Part shown: piece after piece, positions 8,860-17,423 of the stretch
Layout: each line of letters opens with the position of its first letter
Position numbering within the stretch: position 1 is the stretch's first letter
From: Phytomonospora sp040655735
GTDB lineage: Bacteria; Actinomycetota; Actinomycetes; Mycobacteriales; Micromonosporaceae
DNA length: 64,000 nt
Assembly (NCBI RefSeq): GCF_040655735.1
Contig: NZ_JBFAKK010000019.1
Location: forward strand, 45,219-109,218
Reading direction: 5' to 3'
The notes under the pieces: model-generated
What the model was told of the DNA's origin: nothing
What the model saw: only the letters and a program-made list of their open reading frames with translations
Database searches by the model: none
Translations under genes and position numbers: made by a program

Positions 8860-9753
8860 ATGGCGACCGTACTGACCGACGCGGACCTTCCCGAGCTCAT
8901 CGACGCGGCGGGCACCGTCGCCGTGTGCCGAGACGCGATCCTGGCGGCGCACCGCGGGGAGCTCGCCGCTCCGCCGCGCGTGCACGCCGAGCTCGGCGAC
9001 GGCGACCTCATCTACACCGCCGGCCGTCTCGGCGACCGCTGGTACGGCTACCGCTCCTACGACACGATCGCCGGCGGCGAGCAGCTCGTGGTGGTCCACG
9101 ACGCCTCCGACGGGTCGGTGGCCGGCATCGCGATCGGCCGGGACCTCGGGCGCATGCGCACCGGCGCGATCGGGGGTGTGGCGGCCGACGCGCTGGCCGC
9201 GCCGTCGGCCTCCACCATGGGCATCATCGGCACCGGCCCGCAGGCGTGGATGCAGTTGTGGGCGATTGGCGCGGTCCGTCCACTGTCGAGGGTGCGGGTC
9301 TACAGCCGCAACTCCGAGCGCCGCCACGCCTTCGCCGCGAACGCAGCCGAGCGCTACGGCATCGACGTCCAGGCGGTGAACACGCCCGAGGCGGCCGTCG
9401 AGGGCGCCGAGATCGTCGTGCTGGCCACGAGTTCGGCCGAGCCGGTGCTCCACACCGCGGCCATCGACTCCGAGGCCTTCGTGACGACGCTGGGGCCCAA
9501 GCAGTACGGCCGCGCCGAGTTCGACGTGTCCCTGGCCGAGCGGGCGCGGCTGGTCACCACCGACTCCGTCGCACAGCTGCACGCCTACGACCCGCCGTTC
9601 GTGCTGGCCGGGACGCCGCACGAGGGGCGCATCGTATCGCTGGGAGCGGTGCTGGACGGCGAGGCGCCGACCACGCCCGGAGCGCTGTTCTGCTCGGTGG
9701 GCCTGGCCGGCACGGAGGCGTACCTGCTGGCGAGGCTCGTCGGACTCGGCTAG
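8860..9753 (+). CDS. Ornithine cyclodeaminase / mu-crystallin family protein
   Basis: 297 residues. The Rossmann part has MGIIGTGPQAWMQLWA (about residues 118-133), the NAD(P)-binding glycine motif of this family, and the N-terminal half carries the usual dimerisation domain. Members include ornithine cyclodeaminase, alanine dehydrogenase and ketimine reductase; which reaction applies here is open. TAGGCT overlaps the TetR stop codon and stands 6 bases before the ATG, predicting a leaderless transcript independent of TetR. Confidence 0.88.
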   Translation: MATVLTDADLPELIDAAGTVAVCRDAILAAHRGELAAPPRVHAELGDGDLIYTAGRLGDRWYGYRSYDTIAGGEQLVVVHDASDGSVAGIAIGRDLGRMRTGAIGGVAADALAAPSASTMGIIGTGPQAWMQLWAIGAVRPLSRVRVYSRNSERRHAFAANAAERYGIDVQAVNTPEAAVEGAEIVVLATSSAEPVLHTAAIDSEAFVTTLGPKQYGRAEFDVSLAERARLVTTDSVAQLHAYDPPFVLAGTPHEGRIVSLGAVLDGEAPTTPGALFCSVGLAGTEAYLLARLVGLG

Positions 9754-10538
9754 GGCGCCGCTCTGCCCCAGGTGGCGCGCCGCCACAGGCCTTCGAGCGG
9801 CCCGTTGGCGAAGCGGCGCAACCAGAGCGTCGCGAAGGTCCACTGTGCTGCGAGCACCGCGGCGGCGATGGACAGAACCGTCGCGGCAGGCCACGTCTCG
9901 GGCCTACCGTCGATGAACTGTGAGAGCAGAAGGACGACGGCCGACGCGGTGATGTAGTTGCTCAGCGCGGTCCGGCCCAGCGGGGCGAACACCACCGTCA
10001 GGGCTCGGCGCAGCGGCGTGCGCAGGAGGAGCAGCACGGCGCAGACGTAGGCGCCGGCGGTGAAGAGTCCGGCGGTGACCCAGCGCGGCAGCCACGTCGA
10101 CGGCAGCAGGACGAGGAGGCCGACGACGGCGTAGACGGTGAGGATGTCGCCGTCCCAGAGCAGGAAGTGGTGGGCGAGGCCGATGGCGGCCAGGATCAGC
10201 AGGCGCCGCAGGAGGATCAGCCGCGGCCGCTCGGTCCGGCGCCGCGCGGCCTCCAGGAGCAGGATGAAGCCGACGCCGAAGAGCAGGGAGAAGACCGGGA
10301 AGAAGCGCTGGTCGACCAGCAGTCCCGGCCAGGGCGAACCGCCCGCCGTGGCCGCGACCGGTGGGCCGCCGGCGTTGGCGATCGGCCGGACGTTGGCGAC
10401 GAGGATGCCGCAGAGCGCGAGGCCGCGCAGCACGTCGAGAGCCTGGATCCGTTGCCGGGCAGGCGATGCAGTCGGTGGCATGCGCTCACCGCAGGAACGC
10501 GCGCGGGGCCCGGCATCGACCGGAGGTTCGGTCGCCAC
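9750..10538 (-). CDS. DUF418 family membrane protein with shortened middle
   Basis: 262 residues, about seven hydrophobic segments. The N-terminal DUF418 hallmark is present (QALDVLRGLALCGILVANV), as are the central FFPVFSLLFGVGF and LLWDGDILTVYA and the C-terminal FAPLGRTALSNYI and NGPLEGLWRRAT. Family members are usually near 380-400 residues; here roughly 110-130 residues between the GDIL segment and the C-terminal motif are missing. The GTG at 10538 has GGGGG upstream; an ATG at 10481 is an alternative that removes an atypical N-terminus. It lies 28 bases after the oxidoreductase gene, probably in one operon. Confidence 0.85.
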   Translation of the reverse strand: MATEPPVDAGPRARSCGERMPPTASPARQRIQALDVLRGLALCGILVANVRPIANAGGPPVAATAGGSPWPGLLVDQRFFPVFSLLFGVGFILLLEAARRRTERPRLILLRRLLILAAIGLAHHFLLWDGDILTVYAVVGLLVLLPSTWLPRWVTAGLFTAGAYVCAVLLLLRTPLRRALTVVFAPLGRTALSNYITASAVVLLLSQFIDGRPETWPAATVLSIAAAVLAAQWTFATLWLRRFANGPLEGLWRRATWGRAAP

Positions 10539-10566
10539 CGGCCCCCGTCAGGCCTTCGGCCCATGG

Positions 10567-11532
10567 TCAGAGCGTCAGCAGGACCTTGCCGACGTGTCCG
10601 CCCTTCTCCACCCGCGCGTGCGCCTCGGCAGCCTCGCTCATCGGGATGTAGGCCTCCACCACCGGAGCGACGGTCCCGTCGGCGATGTGCGGCCAGACCT
10701 GCGACTCCACTTCGCCCACAATGGACACGCGCTGCCGCAGCGGACGTGCCCGCAACCCCGCGCCGTGGATCGTCCCCCGCTTCGCCATCAGCTTGCCCAG
10801 GTCCAGTTCACCCTTGCGCCCGCCCTGCAGGCCGATGACCACGATGCGTCCGTCGGCGGCCAGCGCGTCGAGGTTCGGCGCGAGGTAGGACGCGCCCATG
10901 TTGTCGAGGATGACGTCGGCGCCACCGAGTTCCCTGACGACCGAGGCGAAGTCGCCCTCCCGGTAGTCGATGGTCACCTCCGCCCCCAACTCACGCAGCC
11001 GGGCGTGGCTCTCACCGCGGGCCGTCGTGAAGACCCGAGCCGTGCGCGCCACCGCGAGCTGAATCGCGAAAGTCCCGATCCCGCCACCCCCACCATGGAC
11101 CAGGAAGGTCTCCCCCGCCGTCAGCCGGGCGGCACCGAACACGTTCGACCACACCGTCGCCGCCACCTCCGGCAACCCACCGGAGTCCACAAGCGACACT
11201 CCACTCGGGACGGACAGGACGAGACCCTCGTCGACCGCCACCAGTTCGGCGTAACCGCCGCCGGACAGCAGGGCGCACACCTCGTCGCCAACGGCCCAGC
11301 GCGTCACCTTCTCGCCGACCGCCACCACCGTCCCCGAACACTCCAGCCCCAGGACCGAAGACGCCCCCGCCGGCGGCGGATAGTGCCCCTGCCGCTGGAG
11401 GAGGTCGGCCCGGTTGACACCGGCCGCCGCCACCCGCAGGAGGACGTCGGAAGGGCCCACGACCGGATCGGGCACCTCCGCCCAGTTCAGGACTTCGGGG
11501 CCACCCGGTTCACTCGCCACCACCGCTCGCAT
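10567..11532 (-). CDS. Zinc-binding dehydrogenase family NAD(P)H:quinone oxidoreductase
   Basis: 321 residues, the usual size of the QOR group of medium-chain dehydrogenases. An N-terminal GroES-like domain (GVNRADLLQRQGHYP) is followed by the Rossmann domain with HGGGGGIGTFAIQLA (about 147-161). Catalytic zinc cysteines are not apparent, as expected for quinone oxidoreductases. It likely reduces quinones or enones with NADPH. The start is fixed by TAGCAT 7 bases before the ATG (leaderless). It is divergent from tRNA-Ser(TGA) and leads into the DUF418 gene. Confidence 0.92.
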   Translation of the reverse strand: MRAVVASEPGGPEVLNWAEVPDPVVGPSDVLLRVAAAGVNRADLLQRQGHYPPPAGASSVLGLECSGTVVAVGEKVTRWAVGDEVCALLSGGGYAELVAVDEGLVLSVPSGVSLVDSGGLPEVAATVWSNVFGAARLTAGETFLVHGGGGGIGTFAIQLAVARTARVFTTARGESHARLRELGAEVTIDYREGDFASVVRELGGADVILDNMGASYLAPNLDALAADGRIVVIGLQGGRKGELDLGKLMAKRGTIHGAGLRARPLRQRVSIVGEVESQVWPHIADGTVAPVVEAYIPMSEAAEAHARVEKGGHVGKVLLTL

Positions 11533-11612
11533 GATCCGGATGCTATCTGGCAAACTGGGACGACGGTTCCAACGGCACGGAACCGACGACGGCGGCCCGG
11601 TCCGCCGGCAAG

Positions 11613-11699
11613 GGAAGCTTCGCCTAGTGGCCGAGGGCGGCAGTCTTGAAAACTGCTGAGGTGTGAAAGCCTCCGTGGGTTCGAATCCCACAGCTTCCG
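11613..11699 (+). tRNA. tRNA-Ser(TGA)
   Basis: 87-base class II tRNA: acceptor stem GGAAGC/GCTTCC, anticodon loop CTTGAAA giving anticodon TGA, long variable arm, T-arm GGGTTCGAATCCC. CCA is not encoded. Followed by an intrinsic terminator. Serine tRNAs are common integration sites, and an accessory region begins here. Confidence 0.95.
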
Positions 11700-11715
11700 C
11701 CGAAGAGCACGAGGA

Positions 11716-11756
11716 ACGCCCCCTGACCTGCGAGAACAGGTCGAGGGGGCGTTTTT
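11716..11756 (+). terminator. Intrinsic terminator of tRNA-Ser(TGA)
   Basis: Stem pairing ACGCCCCCTGACCTG with CAGGTCGAGGGGGCGT (one bulge or mismatch), then TTTTT. A related terminator-like sequence occurs at 18913-18948 at the other end of the accessory region. Confidence 0.9.
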
Positions 11757-11759
11757 CTG

Positions 11760-12300
11760 CCCGCGCTACGTGTCCGGCTGGCTCCGGTCCTGAACGGGCG
11801 GATCCGGCTCGCTGGTCAGAATACGGTCAGAAGTCGTGTCGGCTCGGCCTGCGGCGCAGGCGCCGGCGTCTTCAGCAGCGCCTTGGCCGCGGTGCTCTCG
11901 CCATCGAAGACCTGAAGGCCTTCCCGCTGGGACCGACAGGCCGGATCCATCCGAGGTCGGCGAGGGTCGTCAGGACCGCCGCATTGGACTTCTGAGACGA
12001 CGAACCGGCGCGCGCCTTGGCGGCGAGCGCGGCCTGGCAATCGCCCCCGCCGGAACCTCCCGCGTTCGACTCCTCTACATCGCCTCTCGCGCCCACGCCG
12101 TGCGTGGCGACCCTCGCATCCTTCGGCGAGTCCGACGACCCGCCGCACGGTCGCCCTGGTCGGCCGGATGAACCGGGTCCGCGACCAGCTCACCGAAAAG
12201 CGTTGGAGTCGGACCCGGAGGCTGTTCGCCTCCAAGCCGAGCTCCAGGAGTGGCAAGCAGCCGCGACTACGTGAGGATCGCGGGCTGGTGAGCAGATCTG
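11760..12300. pseudogene. Gene-poor stretch with probable coding remnants
   Basis: No intact gene was found in these 540 bases. Short protein-like fragments are visible in different frames: on the plus strand the last ~25 codons before a stop at 12274 (ending LQAELQEWQAAATT), and on the minus strand near 11872-12000 a fragment with AAVLTTLADLGWIRP. They have no plausible starts and no common frame, so they look like decayed genes next to the tRNA. The parent families were not recognised. Confidence 0.35.
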
Positions 12301-12313
12301 TCAGGATGACGTC

Positions 12314-12871
12314 GTGCCCCTGACCAGCTACCTCAACGACTTCGTGCCCCCACTTGATCCCTCGATCTTGTCCGATGCGAGCGGTCTGGTCGACGATCCC
12401 CGTTTCTGGTCGGCCTTCCTTTACAGCCTCGGCGGCTCACCCGCGGCCGTCGATGCCTTCGACGTCGATCGCGCCGACGTCGAAGAGCTCCTCGGCAAGC
12501 TCTCACAGCCCGAATCCTGGCCGGTCATTTCCATCGACCTCAGTGCTGGTAGCACCGCTCACATCGTCTTTCGAAACTGTCTCGACGACGCGGGATCGGA
12601 CTACGTGGTGACCGGACCTGAGATCGCCGAGCCGATCACGGCCGTCTGTCTCGACGGCAACTTCATCGGCCCTGCCCTCTCCTGGACCGAACTTGTCGGA
12701 ACCGCACAGCGGCACACCGAAAAGCTCGGCCCCGCCGAGCGCCTGCTGCTACTCCTGCCCGCCACAGGCGACGCCGACACACCACCCGAGGCCGTGCCGT
12801 TGGTGGCCGCAGCCATCACGGCGGTACGAGATTCGCGTCTGCCATGGTGCTCACAGCGTTCGGAAACCTAG
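12314..12871 (+). CDS. Hypothetical protein
   Basis: 185 residues, acidic, no signal peptide or membrane segment. The middle (WPVISIDLSAGSTAHIVFRN) looks like a beta sheet of a small alpha/beta protein of the kind found in actinobacterial immunity-like or accessory loci, but no family was recognised. CAGGAT stands 6 bases before the GTG, so a leaderless start is expected. Third-position GC is somewhat lower than in neighbouring core genes, consistent with accessory DNA. It stands alone between the tRNA region and a convergent epimerase gene. Confidence 0.65.
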   Translation: MPLTSYLNDFVPPLDPSILSDASGLVDDPRFWSAFLYSLGGSPAAVDAFDVDRADVEELLGKLSQPESWPVISIDLSAGSTAHIVFRNCLDDAGSDYVVTGPEIAEPITAVCLDGNFIGPALSWTELVGTAQRHTEKLGPAERLLLLLPATGDADTPPEAVPLVAAAITAVRDSRLPWCSQRSET

Positions 12872-13003
12872 CAGCCCCCAAGAGAACCTGCTCGCCCTGA
12901 GCCGGGCCTTCTCCGGCGCTTGACTCCACAGCTGGACGGTTGCCCTGGTGAGCCGAGCTCGTGAAGAGGTCCTAAAGAGCGACGGGCCATCAAGCTGCCG
13001 TAG

Positions 13004-14020
13004 CTACGTGAGGTCGGCGAGGATCGCCGCTTCGCGCTCGACGCCAAGCCCGATCTCGGCCGCACGTTCGTGCTGCTCGCCGAACTCGGGCTGCGCGTGC
13101 ATCCAAGCCCAGGTGTCGCGGACAGTGTCGGCGATGGGTCGACAGGTCAAACCAGCGTCAGCAGCGCGAGTCGCGTCGACGCCCCATACTCCTTCGAACG
13201 TGCGCCACAGCGGAAGTTCCGACCACTGCCGGACGCCGTGGGCCAGGAGGACTTCGTCGGGCACCCAAGCAAGTTCAGCATCCGAGCCGGTAACGTCGAC
13301 GCAGGCCGAGAGCATGTCACCGAAGGTTGTCGGTCCGATCGGCGCAGCGGCGTTGAAGGCTCCCGACAGCCTCTCGGTGGCGCATCGGACGGCGAAAGCA
13401 GCAAGGTCGCGAACGTCGATCGGCTGGATCGGCCGCATCGCGGGTGCAGGTGCGACGACACGCCCGCCGGCGGCGACCCGTCGCAACCACCAAGGGAGGC
13501 GACCGACGTACTCACGCGGACCGAGCACGACACCGGGACGGATGACGGCGGTGTACTCATCCTCGAAGGCGAGGCGGGCGGCGGCCTCGCACCCGGACTT
13601 CTGGTAGCCGTACTGAGTCGGGCCGTCCTCGGTGTCCTCGCCGAAGTCGGGACCGGCGTCCGGCTGGCACTCCAGTACCGGCGACTGTTCGGTGAGCGGC
13701 TTGACCGGCCAGTCGGCGTAGACGCTGACAGTCGACATGAAGACGTATGAGTCGGCGACCTCGCGCAACTCCTGGGCGACCGCGAGCGTGTTGCGCGGGA
13801 CATAGCCGGAGGTGTCGATGACCGCTTCCCACTCGCCGGACTCGCGCAGGCGGCGCACGTCAGCCGGGACGTTCCGGTCGCCTCGGAGGGCGCGCACGCC
13901 ATCAACGTCGGAGTCGGAAGCGCCACGGTTGAACGTCGTCACCTCATGGCCGGCGGCAAGGGCATGCTCGACGATGGCGCGGCCGACGAAGGCCGTGCCG
14001 CCGAGGACTAGGAGCTTCAT
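13004..14020 (-). CDS. NAD-dependent epimerase/dehydratase family protein
   Basis: 338 residues. An extended short-chain dehydrogenase fold is shown by the N-terminal LGGTAFVGRAIVEHA (about 6-20), VIDTSGYVPRNT, the serine-containing FMSTVSVYAD and the catalytic YGYQK (Tyr-x3-Lys). Relatives act on nucleotide sugars or reduce isoflavone-like substrates; the substrate here is unknown. The ATG is preceded by GGAAGG and overlaps by 4 bases (ATGA) the stop of the upstream helix-turn-helix gene, so the pair is translationally coupled. Confidence 0.88.
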   Translation of the reverse strand: MKLLVLGGTAFVGRAIVEHALAAGHEVTTFNRGASDSDVDGVRALRGDRNVPADVRRLRESGEWEAVIDTSGYVPRNTLAVAQELREVADSYVFMSTVSVYADWPVKPLTEQSPVLECQPDAGPDFGEDTEDGPTQYGYQKSGCEAAARLAFEDEYTAVIRPGVVLGPREYVGRLPWWLRRVAAGGRVVAPAPAMRPIQPIDVRDLAAFAVRCATERLSGAFNAAAPIGPTTFGDMLSACVDVTGSDAELAWVPDEVLLAHGVRQWSELPLWRTFEGVWGVDATRAADAGLTCRPIADTVRDTWAWMHAQPEFGEQHERAAEIGLGVEREAAILADLT

Positions 14021-14220
14021 TCGGTGCCACCTTCCTTGGTCGCCTCGGTGTGAGCCGGTCGGCCGCCGACGCCCGGACGGGGACGCTTCTCGTGCCACTC
14101 GACGATGCGGCGAGGGCTCCAGAGGTGCGTCCGGCCGAATGTCTCGTCGGGCTGCGGCATCTGCTCGCGGCGGCGGTAGTTGCTGACGGTCGACACGCTC
14201 ACGTGCAGGTAGGCGGCCAC
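14017..14220 (-). CDS. Small helix-turn-helix DNA-binding protein, possibly N-terminally truncated
   Basis: 67 residues from a GTG. It resembles the short actinobacterial excisionase-like or MerR-like HTH proteins: YLHVSVSTVSNYRRREQMP is the recognition helix and turn, followed by RTHLWSPRRIVEWHE. In such proteins the HTH normally begins with WWTTTDVAAYL; here QWWTTTD is encoded in frame just upstream of the GTG, and that frame stays open for about 100 bases but has no start codon. Either a start is lost or the N-terminus is misread. It overlaps the epimerase gene by 4 bases. Confidence 0.6.
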   Translation of the reverse strand: MAAYLHVSVSTVSNYRRREQMPQPDETFGRTHLWSPRRIVEWHEKRPRPGVGGRPAHTEATKEGGTE

Positions 14221-14320
14221 GTCGGTCGTGGTCCACCACTGCGCTTCCGGATCCGGTGCCTCGACCGCGGCGTCTTGGTCACCCGGACCTCCTCCATGTC
14301 GCTGTGGGCACTGGTCTCAC

Positions 14321-14672
14321 GTTCGAGACCGCAGTCCCTCGCGTGAGACTCCACATGTTGCCACGCGGAGCAGACGTCCTTCCGCATCCTGCTCCGCGTT
14401 GCAACTCCAGCGAGAACGCCCGCGACAGCGGTGACACGGTGACAATCGCCCGTCGGGCGTCAGCGCTCCTCAGGGTTCCTGGCCGACCTCGATGGACATG
14501 AGCGTGCGGCGTGCTCGGCGGATCGTCGAAGACGGGGAGCATGGGCTCGCTCGGACATGAGATCCACTGTGCACACCCACCGCAACAAAGGTGTGACTCA
14601 AGGCGTAGCGCACCCCGTAGTGGGGACACCGATTCCGCGCTCAGTCGCGGTCAAGGCGGGCGCCCGCGCTGT
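14321..14672. other. Gap without recognisable gene
   Basis: About 350 bases between the HTH gene and the first small membrane protein. Frames on both strands are short, low in protein-like composition and lack ribosome sites. No repeat or structured element was seen. Confidence 0.5.
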
Positions 14673-15047
14673 TCAGTGCGTCGGAGGCAGCTGGTTGAAG
14701 GCGGGGTTGAAGAAGTCTCCGAAGACTTGGCCCGTGAGCCGCACCGTGACGCTCTTGTCAGGGGCTTGGTGGCGGTAGGCATCGACGAGGTTGCGGCCGT
14801 CGGTGAGCAGCCGCGCCGATGCTCCGCAAGCGGCACACAACAGCGTGAAGTAGAGCGCCCACACTGCGAAGTAGGCGCCCACCGCCCAGACGGTGGAATG
14901 GAAGTAGGGCTCCACCGCGAGGTACCAGAGGACCATTCCGGCGAACGCGAGCATCCGGCAGGTCCACATCATCGCCGAGTAGCCCAGGCTCATTTGAAGG
15001 CCAATGACGGCGACATCGACGGGCAGCGGGCTGCGAGGTGAGGGCAT
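14673..15047 (-). CDS. Small membrane protein, tandem paralogue A
   Basis: 124 residues. Two hydrophobic segments lie at about 28-50 and 57-78 (LAFAGMVLWYLAV and VGAYFAVWALYFTLLCA), then a soluble C-terminal part with ARLLTDGRNLVDAYRHQAP and an end in NQLPPTH. It is homologous over its whole length to the gene immediately upstream (15099-15473), same length and same RBS context (CCGGAGAACCTC before the ATG), so the two arose by tandem duplication. Function unknown. Confidence 0.7.
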   Translation of the reverse strand: MPSPRSPLPVDVAVIGLQMSLGYSAMMWTCRMLAFAGMVLWYLAVEPYFHSTVWAVGAYFAVWALYFTLLCAACGASARLLTDGRNLVDAYRHQAPDKSVTVRLTGQVFGDFFNPAFNQLPPTH

Positions 15048-15098
15048 GAGGTTCTCCGGGCGGGCACGGGCGGCAGTCGGGGCGGATGCTGGCGTTGT

Positions 15099-15473
15099 TC
15101 AGTACAGCGGAGGCAGGCGATCGAAGAGGGGGTTGGCGAAGTCGTCGACGACCTGGCGCGTGAACCGCACGATGACGCGGGTGTCGGGGGTATCGCGGAG
15201 GTAGGCGTCGGCCAGGTTGCGGCCGTCGGTGAGCAGTCGCGCCGGCGCAGTGCAGAGCGCGCACATCAGCACGAAGTAGAGCGCCGCCGCTGCGGCGAAC
15301 GCACTCCATGCCCAGGCGTTGGAGCCGAAGTAGTACTTCACCGCCCAGAACCCGAGGAACAGCCCGAGGACCACGACCGTCCGGCAGGTCCAGACCATGG
15401 CCGAGTAGCCACGGTTCTTCTGAAGGACATCGACGGCGATGTCGAGGGGCAGCGGGCGGCGACGTGACGGCAT
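15099..15473 (-). CDS. Small membrane protein, tandem paralogue B
   Basis: 124 residues, two hydrophobic segments (VVVLGLFLGFWAV and AFAAAAALYFVLMCAL) and the shared C-terminal motif ARLLTDGRNLADAYL. It begins MPSRRRPLPLDIAV against MPSPRSPLPVDVAV in its downstream paralogue, with 51 bases between the two genes. The ATG is chosen over longer readings because it matches the paralogue's start and its CCGGAGAACCTC leader. Unknown function, probably membrane-associated with a cytoplasmic tail. Confidence 0.7.
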   Translation of the reverse strand: MPSRRRPLPLDIAVDVLQKNRGYSAMVWTCRTVVVLGLFLGFWAVKYYFGSNAWAWSAFAAAAALYFVLMCALCTAPARLLTDGRNLADAYLRDTPDTRVIVRFTRQVVDDFANPLFDRLPPLY

Positions 15474-15794
15474 GAGGTTCTCCGGGCAGGCACAGGCGGG
15501 CGATCGGGCAGGGCAACATGACCGCGCGCCCAACAGTAATGCCCCCAGCCCGTTGCTCCCCCTTACCGGCGGGCCGCCCATATGGCGGCCTCATCTCCCG
15601 CAGGGCAAGTCCCGAAGGACGAACCGGCCGAACTTCGCTCGGTGTGAGCCGACGGTTGCACGCCGGGTGCTACTCAGTCGACCGCAATGCCCACGCCAAC
15701 CACCTGTGGCACATAGGCGCTCGCTCCCGCGGATCAATACGCCCACACGGAGCACCTGTGGGCCGCCAAGCGGGCGGAATCGCCGTGAGCATGG
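15474..15794. other. Gap with one hairpin
   Basis: 320 bases without a convincing gene. A 7-bp hairpin (GCCCACA/TGTGGGC, 15741-15763) lies about 30 bases after the stop of the zinc-ribbon protein on the minus strand and may terminate it. The rest is short frames only. Confidence 0.4.
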
Positions 15795-16058
15795 TCAACT
15801 GAACAGGAACCACGCTGCGGCCAGGAACCCCGGCAGCGCGGCGGCGGCCAGTATCACGACCGCGCATCCGTCCCCGCCGGTGTTGTGCAGTCGCCGGTAG
15901 TTGCGTCGGGCCGACCTCCGCATGGAACGGGGCAGCCTGTTGACGTGCTGGTCTTCGACCTTCTTGGCGATCCCGCGCATGTACGGCTCATGACAGGGCC
16001 CGCAGACCCCCTCCGAGCCGAGTGGAATCGTGGTGCCGCAGCGCGCACATGTAGGCAT
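15795..16058 (-). CDS. Zinc-ribbon protein with C-terminal membrane anchor
   Basis: 87 residues. The N-terminus has two CxxC knuckles (CARCGTTIP and VCGPCHEPY), suggesting a zinc ribbon. A basic stretch (RSMRRSARRNYRRLH) precedes a single C-terminal hydrophobic helix (VVILAAAALPGFLAAAWFLF). The protein is likely held in the membrane with the zinc ribbon in the cytoplasm. No obvious Shine-Dalgarno, so the start is moderately certain. Function unknown; it belongs to the run of small membrane proteins in this accessory region. Confidence 0.6.
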   Translation of the reverse strand: MPTCARCGTTIPLGSEGVCGPCHEPYMRGIAKKVEDQHVNRLPRSMRRSARRNYRRLHNTGGDGCAVVILAAAALPGFLAAAWFLFS

Positions 16059-16165
16059 CGGACTGTGGTCCCTTCGCCGCCGGGAAAGGCCTGGGAACCC
16101 GAACGTGCCGAACAGGCCCGTGCCGTTCAAGCAGGAAAACGACACTGCGGCCGGCCGGGACCCGG

Positions 16166-16567
16166 TCAGTACCTGTACAGGTAGACCAGGAACAGCACCA
16201 GGATGGACGACACGATCGTCAGGGCGTGAACGAAGATGCGGCCCACGGTCTGGTCGTACTTGATGACGCTGACAGCGGCGACCATGATCGCCCAGAACAT
16301 CAGGCCCCCGGCGGTCAGCCAGACCGCGAGGCTGACAATCGCCACAGCCCTGCTGTCCGGACGGGATTGCTCGACGTTGTCGGTGACGGGCACCGCCACA
16401 CAACTGACGATCATCGCGATTACCCATATCCGCGTCGCCCGATCGATGGAGAAGTCGCCGCTGCCGCTCCCCCGACGGCTCTGGACCACCTGGATGATCA
16501 CCACCACGGCTTGCAGCAGGCCCCCCGCGACCACCAACCACTTCACCCACTGATCGTCCGGTGACAT
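16166..16567 (-). CDS. Small four-helix membrane protein
   Basis: 133 residues with four hydrophobic segments (WLVVAGGLLQAVVVII, IWVIAMIVSCVAVPV, AIVSLAVWLTAGGLMFWAI, LTIVSSILVLFLVYLYRY). No signature was recognised. The ATG follows GGGGGG closely; a TTG one codon earlier is also possible. It shares strand and spacing with the other orphan membrane proteins here, which suggests acquisition as a group. Confidence 0.6.
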   Translation of the reverse strand: MSPDDQWVKWLVVAGGLLQAVVVIIQVVQSRRGSGSGDFSIDRATRIWVIAMIVSCVAVPVTDNVEQSRPDSRAVAIVSLAVWLTAGGLMFWAIMVAAVSVIKYDQTVGRIFVHALTIVSSILVLFLVYLYRY

Positions 16568-16570
16568 CAA

Positions 16571-16919
16571 CCCCCCTCACCCGGCGAACATGTGCCCGCC
16601 TCACGTCCGATATGGACATCATGCGCCATCCCGTCCAGGTGACGACAGAGCATGCACCCGGCACGGCCTCCGCCACCAGGGGCGGCGTATCGCGACACGT
16701 GCCTGGCCGATGCACTCACCCCGCCGCCGGAAAGCCCTGGCGAGGGTGAGGTGGAGACCAGTGCCCCGGCGGGCGTGCCGGCGATCGGGGAACCTTCTGC
16801 AACACGCAAGACTTGACGCGACTTCGACCGCCCCATCGGCTCCGTCGACACCGGCACCCCTGAGCCGATCAAGGGATGTCGATGATCGAGGTGGGCGTCT
16901 GGGGGTGTCTGTGCTCTGA
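16571..16919. other. Gap without recognisable gene
   Basis: About 350 bases between the four-helix protein and the peptidoglycan-binding remnant. Only short arginine-rich shadow frames; nothing supports a gene. The missing 5' part of the next gene is not found here in any frame. Confidence 0.5.
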
Positions 16920-17366
16920 CTCATCCAGCGGCGCGGGTGCGCCCGGCCGCGTGAGCTCGCCGCCTCGCGCGCGCTCGTCGTGCTGTGGCAGTCGATCCTG
17001 TTCGCCGAGGGATATCTGGAGAAGGGCGACATCGACGGCCGCTTCGGCGCCAAGACCGATGACGCGACCGAGAAGTGGCAGAGGGCGTTCGGCCTTACCG
17101 TCGACGGTTGGGTCGGCGACGGGACGTGGAGCGCGGCCGACGGACGCCTGCGGTGGGGACAGAGCGGCGGCGGCTACGCGGTGTACGACGCCAAGGCGGG
17201 TACCGGGTACGTCGCGATGTGTCGCGGCTCGTCGATCTGGGGCACCCCGGACGGTGGCGCCTGCACCATCGACAGGGCCTCGCAGAGCTGCGTGACCTTC
17301 AACTACTCCAGCAGTGACGCCAACAACCGGGTCAACTTCTTCAAGCGGACCTACACCCTCGTCTGA
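16920..17366 (+). pseudogene. Peptidoglycan-binding-domain protein lacking its N-terminus
   Basis: The frame is open from a TGA at 16917. It encodes RALVVLWQSILFAEG, then GDIDGRFGAKTDDATEKWQ and GLTVDGWVGDGTW, which is a PG_binding_1 domain, followed by about 60 residues ending FFKRTYTLV with two cysteines. Such proteins are exported, but no signal peptide or Shine-Dalgarno is present; the only usable start is a GTG at 16980, inside the domain. I read it as a 5'-truncated copy of a secreted protein. Expression from that GTG as a cytosolic fragment cannot be excluded. Confidence 0.6.
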
Positions 17367-17423
17367 CCGGCTTCGGTCAGCCTGGACGCGACGGGCTTCG
17401 ATCGGTGGTCAACGCCGCCCGGT

